Assembly (NCBI GenBank): GCA_900316675.1
Contig: ONDR01000010.1
Coordinates: 62,001 to 126,000 of the forward strand
Length of the DNA stretch: 64,000 nucleotides
Origin: an uncultured Bacteroidales bacterium
GTDB taxonomy: Bacteria > Bacteroidota > Bacteroidia > Bacteroidales > UBA932
Reading direction: 5' to 3'
Position 1 is the first letter of the stretch. Each line of letters starts with the position of its first letter. This document shows, in pieces, positions 50,078 through 58,967 of the stretch. The translations under genes were made by a program, and so were the position numbers. The notes below the pieces were generated by a model, which searched no databases, was not told where the DNA came from, and saw only the letters and a program-made list of their open reading frames with translations.

Positions 50078-52978
50078 ATGAAAAAATTCATCCTTCTTGC
50101 CCTTGCAGGAGCCACTATCATAGGCAGCCTGACAATGTGCACGCAGAAGTACCAGACTGTCGACGGTGACCCTCTTGGTACAAAGATCTACACCCTTGAA
50201 AATGGCCTTAAAGTTTTCATGTCGGTAAATAAGGAGACTCCCCGCATCCAGACCTACATAGCTGTAAGAAGCGGCGGAAAGAACGACCCTTCTGACAACA
50301 CCGGACTGGCCCACTACCTGGAGCATATAATGTTCAAAGGCTCAGAGAGTTTCGGTACCACTGACTATGCGGCAGAAAAACCCATGCTGGACGAGATCCA
50401 GCGCCTGTTCGACGTTTACGGACAGACCACCGACCCTGCGCAGCGCGACTCAATCTACCACCTGATAGATTCTGTAAGCTACGAAGCATCAAAGCTTGCC
50501 ATTCCCAACGAATATGACAAGATGATGGCTATCATCGGCTCAAAAGGCTCTAACGCCTTCACTTCAACAGACGTTACCTGCTACATAGAGGACATCCCCT
50601 CCAACCAGATAGAGAACTGGGCAAACGTACAGGCAGACAGGTTCAAGAACCTGGTAATCAGAGGCTTCCATACAGAGCTCGAGGCCGTTTATGAAGAGAA
50701 GAACACCAGCCTTGTAAGCGACTTTGAAAAGGCAATGGAGAAAGTTGACTCCATGCTTTACAAGAACCATCCTTACGGAAAACAGACCGTGATTGGCACC
50801 CAGGATCACCTGAAGAACCCTTCAATCACCGCCATCCTTAAGCAGAGAGAGACCTACTACGTGCCCAACAATGTTGCAATCTGCCTCAGCGGTGACTTTG
50901 ACCCGGACCAGATGGTAGAGATCATCAAGAAGTACTTCGGCGACTGGAAGGCCAACCCGAACCTTCCCGAATTCAAGTTCGAGCCCGAGCAGCCTGCAAC
51001 TGCAATGCAGAGCAAGGACGTTTACGGCAACGACGAGGAATTCGCCCTTCTTGCTTGGCGCGTTCCCGGAACTTCCTCAAAAGAGAGCAATCTTCTGACC
51101 GTTGCAAACATGCTGCTTAACAACGGCATGGCCGGCATCCTTGACCTGGACATCACCCAGCAGCAGAAGCTCAACTTTGTACAGTCTTATCCTAACACTA
51201 TGAACGACTACAGCGAGCTGATGCTGATCGGCTCCCCCAAGGAGGGCCAGTCGCTGGAGGAAGTTAAGGATATCCTGGTTGCAGAGATTGCCAAACTTCG
51301 TAACGGCGAGTTTGACGACGAGCTTGTAAAGGCGACCATCAACAATATCAAGCTTCAGGACATGAAGTCCCTTGAAAAGAACAGCAGCAGGGCCATGAAG
51401 TACGTTGACGCCTTTGTTGACGGCATCAGCTGGGAAGAGGCTGTCCGCCGCCAGAAAGACCTGGAGAAGATAAGCAAGGAAGACATCGTAGCCTGGGCAG
51501 GTAAGTACCTGAAGGATACAGACTTGGTAGTTGTTTACAAGCATCTTGGAACAGACAATTCCATAAAGAAGATTGACGCTCCAAAGATTACCCCTATCGT
51601 TACCAACAGGGACAAGGCCAGCGACTTCCTGGTACAGGTTCAGGAGAACGAGCCCCAGCCCATCGAGCCCGTCTTCACAAACTACACCAAAGATATGGCC
51701 GTAAGTTCCGCCTGCGGCATGAAGCTTCTTTACAAGCAGAACACTCTTAACGACATAGCTACCGTAAGCTTCCGCTACGATGCAGGAACCGTAACCAATC
51801 CGGCCCTTGGCGTAGCTGCAGACTACCTTAGCTACCTTGGCACCGAGACCCGCAGCGCAGAGGAGATTGCAAAAGAGATGTACTCCCTTGCCTGCAGCTT
51901 CAACCTCAGCGCCGGAGAGACCACCACTACCGTTTCCATCACCGGTCTTTCAGAAAACATCCCCAAGGCAGTAGAGATTGTAGAGGACCTTATATACAAT
52001 GCCAAGATTGACGAAGCCGTACTGGATAACCTTAAGGCGGACATCATCAAGAGCCGTGAGAATTCAAAACTGAACCAGAACGCCTGCTTCAGGGCCATGC
52101 AGAAATACATTACCTACGGTCCTGAATTCATTAAGCAGACCACTCTTGACAACAAGGCCCTTGTAGCCCTGGACGCAGACAAACTGCTTCAGGACATCCG
52201 CGACCTTGCTCTTTGCAAGCACACTATCCTTTACTACGGACCAGAGTCCCAGAATAAGATTATCGATGTTCTTGGAACATGCCACAAGGTTGCAGAAGAT
52301 GCCAAGCCTCTGGAGAAAGTTCACATCGCAAAACTGCTTACTCCCCAGACCAAGGTATATGTTGCCAACTACAAGGCCCGCCAGTTCAGGTACACCCAGT
52401 ACTCAGACAAAGGCGAGGGCTTCGATCCCGGCCGCATGGCAAGCATCACCCTGTTCAACGAGTACTTTGGTGGCGGCATGAACTCCATCGTCTTTCAGGA
52501 AATGAGGGAAGCAAGGGCACTGGCCTACAGCGCAGGCGCATACTATGCTTCTCCTTCCTACCTTGAAGGAACATCAAGCTTCATCGCCAACATCAATTCC
52601 CAGAACGACAAGCTTGCAAAGGCAGTTGCCGGCTTCAAGGAGATTATTGAAGAAATGCCCAAGTCCGACAAAGCCCTGGAGATTGCCAAGACCAGCCTCC
52701 TTACCAAATACCGCACTGAGCGTAAGACCGGCATGAACGTACTGTACAGCTACCTTGCAGATAAGGAACTGGGACTTGACGGTCCTCTTGACGGACTTAT
52801 TTTCAGGCAGATAGGCAACATGTCGCTGGACGATCTGGAGACCTTCACCAACAAGTACATCATTGGCCGCAACTACGTTTACGGCATTGTTGGAGATACC
52901 TCAGACCTGGATATGGCCTTCCTTGCCAAACTTGGCCCGGTTAAGGTTGTTTCACTGGAAGAGATATTCGGTTACTAA
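50078..52978 (+). CDS. M16 family zinc protease, two-domain form
   Basis: A 966-residue exported protein starting at ATG 50078 (MKKFILLALAGATIIGSLTMC; an upstream in-frame start at 50000 is rejected). The Cys21 could be lipidated, though Met at -1 is atypical. The active N-terminal half carries the inverted zinc motif HYLEH (residues 79-83) and the downstream Glu in ELEAVYEEKN. The C-terminal half has the same fold with RYDAGTVTNPALGVAADYLSYLG and no HxxEH, as in pitrilysin-type enzymes. An extra ~65-residue insert sits between the HxxEH and the YDKMMAIIGSKGSNAFTSTD region. It probably degrades peptides in the periplasm. Confidence 0.9.
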   Translation: MKKFILLALAGATIIGSLTMCTQKYQTVDGDPLGTKIYTLENGLKVFMSVNKETPRIQTYIAVRSGGKNDPSDNTGLAHYLEHIMFKGSESFGTTDYAAEKPMLDEIQRLFDVYGQTTDPAQRDSIYHLIDSVSYEASKLAIPNEYDKMMAIIGSKGSNAFTSTDVTCYIEDIPSNQIENWANVQADRFKNLVIRGFHTELEAVYEEKNTSLVSDFEKAMEKVDSMLYKNHPYGKQTVIGTQDHLKNPSITAILKQRETYYVPNNVAICLSGDFDPDQMVEIIKKYFGDWKANPNLPEFKFEPEQPATAMQSKDVYGNDEEFALLAWRVPGTSSKESNLLTVANMLLNNGMAGILDLDITQQQKLNFVQSYPNTMNDYSELMLIGSPKEGQSLEEVKDILVAEIAKLRNGEFDDELVKATINNIKLQDMKSLEKNSSRAMKYVDAFVDGISWEEAVRRQKDLEKISKEDIVAWAGKYLKDTDLVVVYKHLGTDNSIKKIDAPKITPIVTNRDKASDFLVQVQENEPQPIEPVFTNYTKDMAVSSACGMKLLYKQNTLNDIATVSFRYDAGTVTNPALGVAADYLSYLGTETRSAEEIAKEMYSLACSFNLSAGETTTTVSITGLSENIPKAVEIVEDLIYNAKIDEAVLDNLKADIIKSRENSKLNQNACFRAMQKYITYGPEFIKQTTLDNKALVALDADKLLQDIRDLALCKHTILYYGPESQNKIIDVLGTCHKVAEDAKPLEKVHIAKLLTPQTKVYVANYKARQFRYTQYSDKGEGFDPGRMASITLFNEYFGGGMNSIVFQEMREARALAYSAGAYYASPSYLEGTSSFIANINSQNDKLAKAVAGFKEIIEEMPKSDKALEIAKTSLLTKYRTERKTGMNVLYSYLADKELGLDGPLDGLIFRQIGNMSLDDLETFTNKYIIGRNYVYGIVGDTSDLDMAFLAKLGPVKVVSLEEIFGY

Positions 52979-53445
52979 TTCCAGAACCAGTCGGTTATGT
53001 TTTTAACCCCGGGGACACTGTAATATTTTATTATATCCCCTTTCAGATAAAGTTTGCGCCCTATATAGGATGGATGCTGCTCCAAGTTCAGCGAATCCCG
53101 TATAGGGCCTTTCTTTAGTTCCACAGACATGCATTCGGCTTTTGTAGCGGCCGACGTATCGGCGGCTATCGCCAGGTTTGTCGCAGAGAATGTGCTTCCC
53201 TTGAACGGGCTGATGCAGCCTACAACATAACCGTAAACCCAGACGCCCTGCTGTCCAAGCAGAGTCTGGGCTTTTGTTACGCTGTAAGTTACACTGGTGT
53301 CCCTGGGAGGAATCTTCTCTTCTTTATTGTCCTGAGGATCATCTTTGTAGGGATCAAAATCGCACGAAGGCATGAAGGTCAAGGCCAAAACTGCCGCTAC
53401 GGCGGCGATGGCGCTGGTGAGTTGATTCAGGTGTTTTTTTGTCAT
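52975..53445 (-). CDS. DUF6359-type OB-fold lipoprotein
   Basis: A 156-residue lipoprotein (signal LTSAIAAVAAVLALTFMPSC, lipobox Cys). After an acidic linker, a single beta-barrel domain shows VTKAQTLLGQQGVWVYGYVVGCIS, TNLAIAADTSA, ECMSVELKKGPIRDSLNLEQHPSYIGRKLYLKGDIIKYYSVPGVKN. The 'vyGYIVG ... LNL..(h)p...gk...GdI..Yfg.pGlkn' pattern matches the DUF6359 OB-like module in Bacteroidales surface proteins. Here it stands alone. Its stop overlaps the end of the convergent M16 gene by 4 bases. Promoter at 53465. Confidence 0.75.
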   Translation of the reverse strand: MTKKHLNQLTSAIAAVAAVLALTFMPSCDFDPYKDDPQDNKEEKIPPRDTSVTYSVTKAQTLLGQQGVWVYGYVVGCISPFKGSTFSATNLAIAADTSAATKAECMSVELKKGPIRDSLNLEQHPSYIGRKLYLKGDIIKYYSVPGVKNITDWFWN

Positions 53446-53464
53446 AGTTCTTTAGCGTTTTTGC

Positions 53465-53472
53465 CAAAGCTA
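53465..53472 (-). promoter_or_regulatory. Putative -7 element for the DUF6359 lipoprotein
   Basis: TAGCTTTG on the minus strand, 19 bases before the ATG at 53445. Confidence 0.5.
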
Positions 53473-53490
53473 TGACACTTAAACGAGAAA

Positions 53491-53508
53491 AAGGTTAAGA
53501 TTTGTGAA
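53491..53508 (+). promoter_or_regulatory. Dispersed 18-base motif, copy between the DUF6359 and helicase genes
   Basis: AAGGTTAAGATTTGTGAA, identical over 18 bases to 62306-62323. It lies about 20 bases upstream of the DUF6359 -7 element, in the opposite orientation relative to the gene it may control. Confidence 0.45.
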
Positions 53509-53521
53509 AATGTACTTTTCT

Positions 53522-55948
53522 TTACTTTTTCACAATGCGCATTTTGGCATATTTCAGCAGCAAAAGCTTCTCTCCGTAGCTCTGGAAGCGGATTTTTGCC
53601 TTAAGATCTGACGGATCCCCGCTTATCTCCAGAATCTGGCCAAAGCCGAACCTGTTATGCTCTACCTGCATTCCTGCCTGGAATGAATGTATGGGATCGG
53701 GCTGGAAGTCCGCGGCGGCGGCAGGGGCCGGAGCCGGACGGAAGGCCGGCTTTGCAGGCTGGACCTGCTGCGGCCTGGAAGCCCCGAAAGAGGGCTTCGG
53801 CCCGCCGAAGGACGGGCGGCCGCCGCCGAAGGACGGCTTGCGGTCGAACCTTACAAACGGACCATCATCGACATCGACATCGCCGTCATCGTCACGCCCA
53901 AGGGGATTGCTTATAAATGAAGGATTTATCTCTTTCACAAAGCGGCTGGGGGCATTGCTTTCATGCTTGCCGTTACGCATGCGGGTAGTTGCAAAGGACA
54001 AGTCCACAACCTTCTGGGCACGGGTCAAGGCCACATAGAAAAGTCGCCTTTCCTCCTCTATTTCCGCCGGGCTGGCAAGCATACCACCTCCGGGAAACAG
54101 ATTCTCTTCGCACCCTGCGATATATACATACGGGAACTCCAGGCCCTTTGCGGAATGCACCGTCATCAGGGCTACCTTGTTTGATGATTCCTCGTCCGAA
54201 ACATCCACTGCGCTAAGCAGCGATATATTCTCCAGATAGTCTCCCAACGTTACCAGAGGCAGGTTTTCTTCTGAAATTTCGTCAGCGTCGTTAATCTCGC
54301 CGGCGACCATTTTGTCTTCTACATATGTATTGTGCTGCTCCTCTACAAATGCCTTGGCGCTGTTGATCAGTTCTTCTACGTTGGCAGCGCGGGACTGGCC
54401 CTCGATGCTCTTGTCCTCTTTGAAGAAGCGGTAAAGGCCGGAGGCCTCGGCAATTGACAAAGTCAGCTGGTATGCATCCTTCTGGCCCATTTGCGCATTG
54501 TGGGCAAGGATCATGTTTACAAAACCGGCTATTCTTTCTATGGCAGCCTTCTTAAGGCCGTATTTCTCCAGGTCCGACGTCACTGCTGCTTCGCAGAGAG
54601 GTTTGTTTTCTGCCGATGCAGCCGTTGCCAGCACGCTGAGCGATGTATCTCCGATGCCCCTTGCCGGCTTTGCAATCGCGCGGCGGAAAGATTCGTCGTC
54701 ACGGGGATTGACTATGAGCTTAAGGTAGGCCATAAGGTCCTTGACCTCCGCCCTTTCGTAGAACGAATTCCCGGAGAATATCATGTATGGAATGTTGCGC
54801 TTGCGCAGCGCTTCCTCCAGTGCACGGGACTGGGAGTTCGTCCTGTACAGAATTGCAAAATCCTGATATACAGCAGATTCCGAATGAATCCTGCGGACGA
54901 TGGAAGAGACTATCATGCTGGCCTCTTCACGCTCGTCGTAAGCCTTCAGAAGTGTGATTTTCTCTCCGTCCAAGCCGTCGGAAAAACACTTCTTGGGTAT
55001 GCGCCCCACATTCTTTGCAATCACTGAATTGGCCGCATCCACTATAACCCTTGTAGAGCGGTAATTACGCTCCAGAGCAAAGAATTTTGACTCCGGGTAA
55101 TCTTTCCTGAAGTTCAGTATGTTCTCTATCTTGGCTCCGCGGAAAGCGTAGATTGACTGGGAGTCGTCACCCACTACGCAAATATTCCTGTGCTGCTGAC
55201 TTAACTTCTTAACAATCAAGTATTGAGCATAGTTGGTATCCTGATACTCGTCAACCAATATATAGTCAAAGCGCTGTGCAATCTGCGGCAGGATCGGGGC
55301 TCCTTCTGCATCCTTGCGGTCAAGCAGTATGTTCATGTTGACAAGGATGTCGTCAAAGTCCATTACTCCTGAACTTTTCAGCAGCTGCTGGTACTTGGTG
55401 TAGATGCGGTGGATCTCTCCCTTCCTGGCATTGCGGTCATTGGTTATGGCCGCCGTATTTGCGGCATAGGCCTCGGCCGTATAAAGGTTGTTCTTGGCCA
55501 TTGAGATGCGCCCAAGGACCTCTTTTGGCTTATACACCTTGTCGTCCAGATTCAATTCTTTGATGCAGTGCTTTATGGCACTGGTCTGGTCCGACGTGTC
55601 ATAGATGGTGAATTCCTTGGGGTAACCAAGCGCATCCGCGTATTCACGCAGGAAGCGCACGAATACGGAATGGAAGGTGCCCATCACCACGAAACGGGCC
55701 TTATAGGCCCCTACCATCTGCCCTATCCTTTCCTTCATCTCCCCTGCGGCCTTGCGGGTGAAGGTCAGGGCCAGGATACGGGACGGATCGGCCCCTTTTG
55801 CAAGCAGGTAAGCAATCCTGCTGGTAAGCACCCTGGTTTTACCGGAACCGGCGCCGGCGACAATCAAAACAGGGCCGTCGGTACATAGTACCGCCTGACG
55901 CTGGGTCGGGTCCAGCGCGGCTATAATCTCTTGCTCACTTTTCTCCAT
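53522..55948 (-). CDS. UvrD/PcrA-type 3'-5' DNA helicase
   Basis: An 808-residue superfamily 1A helicase. Motifs: Q motif LDPTQRQAVL, I GAGSGKTRVL, II DEYQDTNYAQ, III VVGDDSQSIYAFRGA, IV LERNYRST, V TVHSAKGLEFPYVYIAGCEENLFP, VI YVALTRAQ. This domain set is that of PcrA/UvrD, acting in nucleotide excision and mismatch repair and in replication-fork maintenance. Before the C-terminal Tudor-like domain (MQVEHNRFGFGQILEISGDPSDLKAKIRF) is a low-complexity linker (about residues 690-745) with repeated PSFGG units and Pro/Ala runs. Confidence 0.93.
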   Translation of the reverse strand: MEKSEQEIIAALDPTQRQAVLCTDGPVLIVAGAGSGKTRVLTSRIAYLLAKGADPSRILALTFTRKAAGEMKERIGQMVGAYKARFVVMGTFHSVFVRFLREYADALGYPKEFTIYDTSDQTSAIKHCIKELNLDDKVYKPKEVLGRISMAKNNLYTAEAYAANTAAITNDRNARKGEIHRIYTKYQQLLKSSGVMDFDDILVNMNILLDRKDAEGAPILPQIAQRFDYILVDEYQDTNYAQYLIVKKLSQQHRNICVVGDDSQSIYAFRGAKIENILNFRKDYPESKFFALERNYRSTRVIVDAANSVIAKNVGRIPKKCFSDGLDGEKITLLKAYDEREEASMIVSSIVRRIHSESAVYQDFAILYRTNSQSRALEEALRKRNIPYMIFSGNSFYERAEVKDLMAYLKLIVNPRDDESFRRAIAKPARGIGDTSLSVLATAASAENKPLCEAAVTSDLEKYGLKKAAIERIAGFVNMILAHNAQMGQKDAYQLTLSIAEASGLYRFFKEDKSIEGQSRAANVEELINSAKAFVEEQHNTYVEDKMVAGEINDADEISEENLPLVTLGDYLENISLLSAVDVSDEESSNKVALMTVHSAKGLEFPYVYIAGCEENLFPGGGMLASPAEIEEERRLFYVALTRAQKVVDLSFATTRMRNGKHESNAPSRFVKEINPSFISNPLGRDDDGDVDVDDGPFVRFDRKPSFGGGRPSFGGPKPSFGASRPQQVQPAKPAFRPAPAPAAAADFQPDPIHSFQAGMQVEHNRFGFGQILEISGDPSDLKAKIRFQSYGEKLLLLKYAKMRIVKK

Positions 55949-56012
55949 AACGGCAAATTTTTATATTGTCAACGGCATTGGAGCACAAATTTAGATTCGC
56001 TATTCCATAATT

Positions 56013-56051
56013 CCAAAAAAACTGCGTCCAAAACTATTTTGAACGCAGTTT
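56013..56051 (-). terminator. Terminator hairpin on the minus strand
   Basis: AAACTGCGT (56019-56027) and ACGCAGTTT (56043-56051) form a 9-bp stem with further A-T pairs inside; on the minus strand it is followed by a run of T. It must end a minus-strand transcript starting between here and nqrA, ahead of the helicase gene. Confidence 0.65.
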
Positions 56052-56108
56052 ATTGTAATCGCCTACTTCTTCCAACTTACTATTCAATCTCTTTTGTATC
56101 AGTTGCAT
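56034..56108 (-). CDS. Possible small protein of 24 residues
   Basis: ATG at 56108 opens a 24-codon frame that starts MQLIQKRLNSKLEEVG and ends in LRSK with a TAG located inside the loop of the terminator hairpin. The composition (amphipathic, charged helix) is protein-like. I recognise no family, and no strong promoter or ribosome-binding site was found, so this is only a candidate. Confidence 0.25.
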   Translation of the reverse strand: MQLIQKRLNSKLEEVGDYNKLRSK

Positions 56109-56209
56109 TTAAAAATTGAATTCAATCACTTTTGCAACAAGCAAAGTATGTAACTAATTGATAATCAATATAGGCTTTCCGGGAAAACCCTTGTGCAACG
56201 GCGGATGGT

Positions 56210-56335
56210 CGGAAGCCATAGGTGGGTTGTAAGGTCGTGCCACCCCCGTAGGACACCCCAAAGAAATGTTCCATTTTTTGGGGACCCCGATTCCGGCGCA
56301 CGGAAGGGGGTCCGTCACCCAGCTGTGGCTTCCGG
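56210..56335. repeat. Palindromic repeat element, copy 2 (intergenic)
   Basis: Core at 56231-56314, closely matching copy 1 (24625-24707). Flanking arms 56210-56230 and 56315-56335 are inverted repeats of each other (CGGAAGCCA ... TGGCTTCCG with two internal differences) but unrelated to the arms of copy 1. The orientation of the core is the same on the plus strand in both copies. Confidence 0.75.
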
Positions 56336-56389
56336 CTGAATATTTACAAAATGGCACGAAAAAATTCTTATTTATTGAGAAATTTTGAG

Positions 56390-56397
56390 TAAATTTG
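56390..56397 (+). promoter_or_regulatory. Putative -7 element for the nqr operon
   Basis: TAAATTTG, 49 bases before the nqrA ATG. Confidence 0.55.
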
Positions 56398-56446
56398 CAA
56401 TCTTAAAATATATAGAAGTAATCTATTAATTTTATACAACTAAATA

Positions 56447-57805
56447 ATGTCAAACAACATCAATCTGAAGCGCGGGCTGGACATTCCCCTGAAGGGAGCC
56501 GCAGCCCTCAAGACCGGAAAGAGCGTACAGCCTGACATTATCGCCATCAAACCCGCAGACTTCAAGGGCTTTACCCCCAGACTGCTGGTTCGCGAAGGCG
56601 ACAAAGTTCTGGCAGGTTCACCTGTTCTGGCAGACAAACAGCGTCCTGACATTCTGGTTACAAGCCCCGTAGGCGGCACTGTAGAGCAGGTAGTCAGAGG
56701 CGAAAAGAGAAAGTTGCTTGAGGTTAGGATCAAGGTGGACAAAACCGCCGGCGCAGTAGACTTTGGCGTAAGCAATGTCGCTTCAATGAGCGCAGCAGAC
56801 GTTAAGGAACTGCTCCTTAAGAGCGGTCTTTGGGTAGCCCTTGTACAGAGGCCCTACGGTATCGTAGCAGACCCTGAGCTCAGCCCCAAGTCAATCTTCG
56901 TATCAGCTTTCTCTACCGCCCCCTTGGCAGCCGACACAGAGTTCACCCTCAAAGACGAGCTTGCAAACATCCAGGCCGGCGTAGACGCCCTCTCTAAACT
57001 AACTAAAGGCGGAGTACACTTCTCCATCAAGGCAGAGACCTACTCAAGCTCTCCCTTCCACAAGGTAGAGAACGTAATCCTGCACACCGTAAGCGGCAAG
57101 CACCCTGCCGGCAACGTTGGAGTACAGATCGCCAACATCGCCCCCATCCGCAAGGGAGACACCGTTTGGACAGTGTCCCTCCTTCTCCTTGCAGCCATCG
57201 GCCGCCTGCTCAATACCGGCAAACTCAACCTTGAAAGAAAGGTTGCCGTTACCGGTCCCCAGGCAAAAGATCCCTGCTACGTTGACGCCCTTCCTGGCAT
57301 CAGCATGAAGGAAATTGCAGAATTCGTAGACAACAGCAACGGAGAGGTTCGCTTCGTAAGCGGCAACGCCCTCACCGGAACAGCTGTCGGCGCAGAAGGC
57401 GCACTTGGTTTCTTCGACGACCAGATCACCCTGCTGCACGAGGGCCGCGAAAGAGAGCTCCTTGGCTGGGCAAAGCCCTTCAGGACAAGCCAGTTCTCCT
57501 TCAGCAAGGCATACTTCTCATGGCTCTTCCCCAAGAAGAAATACGCCATCGACACCAACGTTCACGGCGGTCCCAGGGCCTTCGTTGTTTCTGACGTTTA
57601 TTCAAAGGTTCTGCCTATTGACATCTTCCCCGTTTACCTTATCAAGGCCTGCCTTGCCGGCGACATTGACAACATGGAGAAGTTCGGCATCTACGAGGTT
57701 CTTCCCGAAGACCTCGCACTTTGCGAATTCGTAGATCCTTCAAAGAATGAAATACAGTCCATACTTCAGGACGGTATCAACCTCATGATAAAAGAAATGG
57801 CATAA
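56447..57805 (+). CDS. nqrA: Na+-translocating NADH:quinone reductase subunit A
   Basis: A 452-residue cytoplasmic-side subunit of the Na+-NQR complex, which couples NADH oxidation by quinone to Na+ export. The N-terminal INLKRGLDIPLKGAA and the RnfC-like glycine-rich barrel region (PRLLVREGDKVLAGSPVLADK) are typical; NqrA contributes to quinone binding. First gene of a complete nqrABCDEF operon; nqrB begins 4 bases after its stop. No heme or iron-sulfur motif is expected or seen. Confidence 0.96.
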   Translation: MSNNINLKRGLDIPLKGAAALKTGKSVQPDIIAIKPADFKGFTPRLLVREGDKVLAGSPVLADKQRPDILVTSPVGGTVEQVVRGEKRKLLEVRIKVDKTAGAVDFGVSNVASMSAADVKELLLKSGLWVALVQRPYGIVADPELSPKSIFVSAFSTAPLAADTEFTLKDELANIQAGVDALSKLTKGGVHFSIKAETYSSSPFHKVENVILHTVSGKHPAGNVGVQIANIAPIRKGDTVWTVSLLLLAAIGRLLNTGKLNLERKVAVTGPQAKDPCYVDALPGISMKEIAEFVDNSNGEVRFVSGNALTGTAVGAEGALGFFDDQITLLHEGRERELLGWAKPFRTSQFSFSKAYFSWLFPKKKYAIDTNVHGGPRAFVVSDVYSKVLPIDIFPVYLIKACLAGDIDNMEKFGIYEVLPEDLALCEFVDPSKNEIQSILQDGINLMIKEMA

Positions 57806-57809
57806 AGTT

Positions 57810-58955
57810 ATGGAAGAGAACAAAAACAAACCCGGCCTTTTTGAAAAAGGCGGCAAGCTCGGCTTCCTTCATTCTACAGTCGACGCTTTTGACACCTTCC
57901 TGCGTGTGCCTGCAACGGTTACCCTTAAGGGTTCCCATGTGCGTGACGCCGTTGACCTGAAGCGTGTGATGATCATGGTAGTGATGGCCCTGGTTCCCGC
58001 AGCCCTCTTCGGTATGTGGAACGTAGGTTTCCAGCACGACCTTTTTGCCAACGACCTGCCTACCTTCATGGGCAAGTTCTGGTTCGGTTTTTGGAAGGTT
58101 CTTCCCCTGTTCGTAGTTTCCTACGTTGTGGGCCTTGGCATTGAGTTCGCCAGCGCTCAGATCAAGGGCGAAGAAGTAAACGAGGGCTACCTTGTTTCAG
58201 GTTTCCTCATTCCCCTTATCGTTCCTGTAGACATTCCTCTGTGGATGCTTGCAGTAGCAGTTGCCTTTGCCGTTCTCTTCGGAAAAGAAGTATTCGGCGG
58301 TACCGGAATGAACTTCCTGAACCCTGCCCTCCTTGCACGTGCCTTCCTGTTCTTCTCTTATCCCAGCAAGATGTCCGGTGACCAGGCATGGATCAGCGGC
58401 CTGCCGGACGGCGTATCAGGAGCCACTCCCCTTACCCACATGCTGGATCACAGCGGAGAAGTTGCAACAGGTCTTGAAAACATCAGCACCCAGTGGAGCG
58501 TTACCGACCTTGTAGTCGGCACCATCCCCGGTTCAGTTGGTGAGACCTCACTTATCGCCATCCTGCTTGGTGCAGCCCTCCTCCTTTGGACCGGCATCGC
58601 AAGCTGGAAGATTATGCTTTCTTCTGTTGCCGGCGCCCTTCTTGTAGGCTGGATCGGCAATGTAGCAGGCATCACCAATGTTCCCGCTTACTATCAGCTC
58701 CTTCTTGGTGGCTTCGCCTTCGGTACCGTATTCATGGCTACAGACCCTGTAACATCGGCTCAGACCGAATGCGGAAAATGGATCTACGGCTTCCTTATCG
58801 GAGCACTCTGTGTTGTGGTAAGACTCTTCAACCCCGGCTATGCAGAGGGTATGATGCTTGCCATCCTGCTTATGAACACCTTTGCACCTCTTATTGACTA
58901 CATCGTTACTTCACGTGCAATGTCAAAAAGGGCAAAGAAAGCTGACATCGCTTAA
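57810..58955 (+). CDS. nqrB: Na+-translocating NADH:quinone reductase subunit B
   Basis: A 381-residue membrane subunit with about ten hydrophobic segments. FMN is covalently attached to a threonine in the SGATPL motif (GVSGATPLTHML, around residue 200); riboflavin and the Na+ path also lie in NqrB. The family stretch FGKEVFGGTGMNFLNPALLARAFLFFSYP and GFAFGTVFMATDPVTSAQTE is clear. The soluble N-terminus (HSTVDAFDTFLRVP) is as in other Bacteroidota. Confidence 0.96.
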   Translation: MEENKNKPGLFEKGGKLGFLHSTVDAFDTFLRVPATVTLKGSHVRDAVDLKRVMIMVVMALVPAALFGMWNVGFQHDLFANDLPTFMGKFWFGFWKVLPLFVVSYVVGLGIEFASAQIKGEEVNEGYLVSGFLIPLIVPVDIPLWMLAVAVAFAVLFGKEVFGGTGMNFLNPALLARAFLFFSYPSKMSGDQAWISGLPDGVSGATPLTHMLDHSGEVATGLENISTQWSVTDLVVGTIPGSVGETSLIAILLGAALLLWTGIASWKIMLSSVAGALLVGWIGNVAGITNVPAYYQLLLGGFAFGTVFMATDPVTSAQTECGKWIYGFLIGALCVVVRLFNPGYAEGMMLAILLMNTFAPLIDYIVTSRAMSKRAKKADIA

Positions 58956-58967
58956 AACAGAAAGACT

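Larger units (their letters stand above)
55949..56446. other. Intergenic stretch of about 500 bases between the helicase and nqrA
   Basis: It contains a minus-strand terminator hairpin (56013-56051), a possible 24-codon minus-strand ORF (56034-56108), the second palindromic repeat (56210-56335) and the nqrA promoter (-7 at 56390). An open frame of 67 codons (56154-56357, minus) runs through the repeat but shows no recognisable protein. Confidence 0.6.

Noticed and set aside
53683..53920. Several overlapping plus-strand frames rich in Arg, Gly and Pro
   Set aside because: They mirror the low-complexity linker of the helicase gene on the other strand, whose repeated PSFGG codons are free of stops in all frames.
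56154..56357. A 67-codon minus-strand ORF as a real gene
   Set aside because: Most of it is the palindromic element and no family, signal peptide or promoter was recognised; recorded as a property of the repeat.
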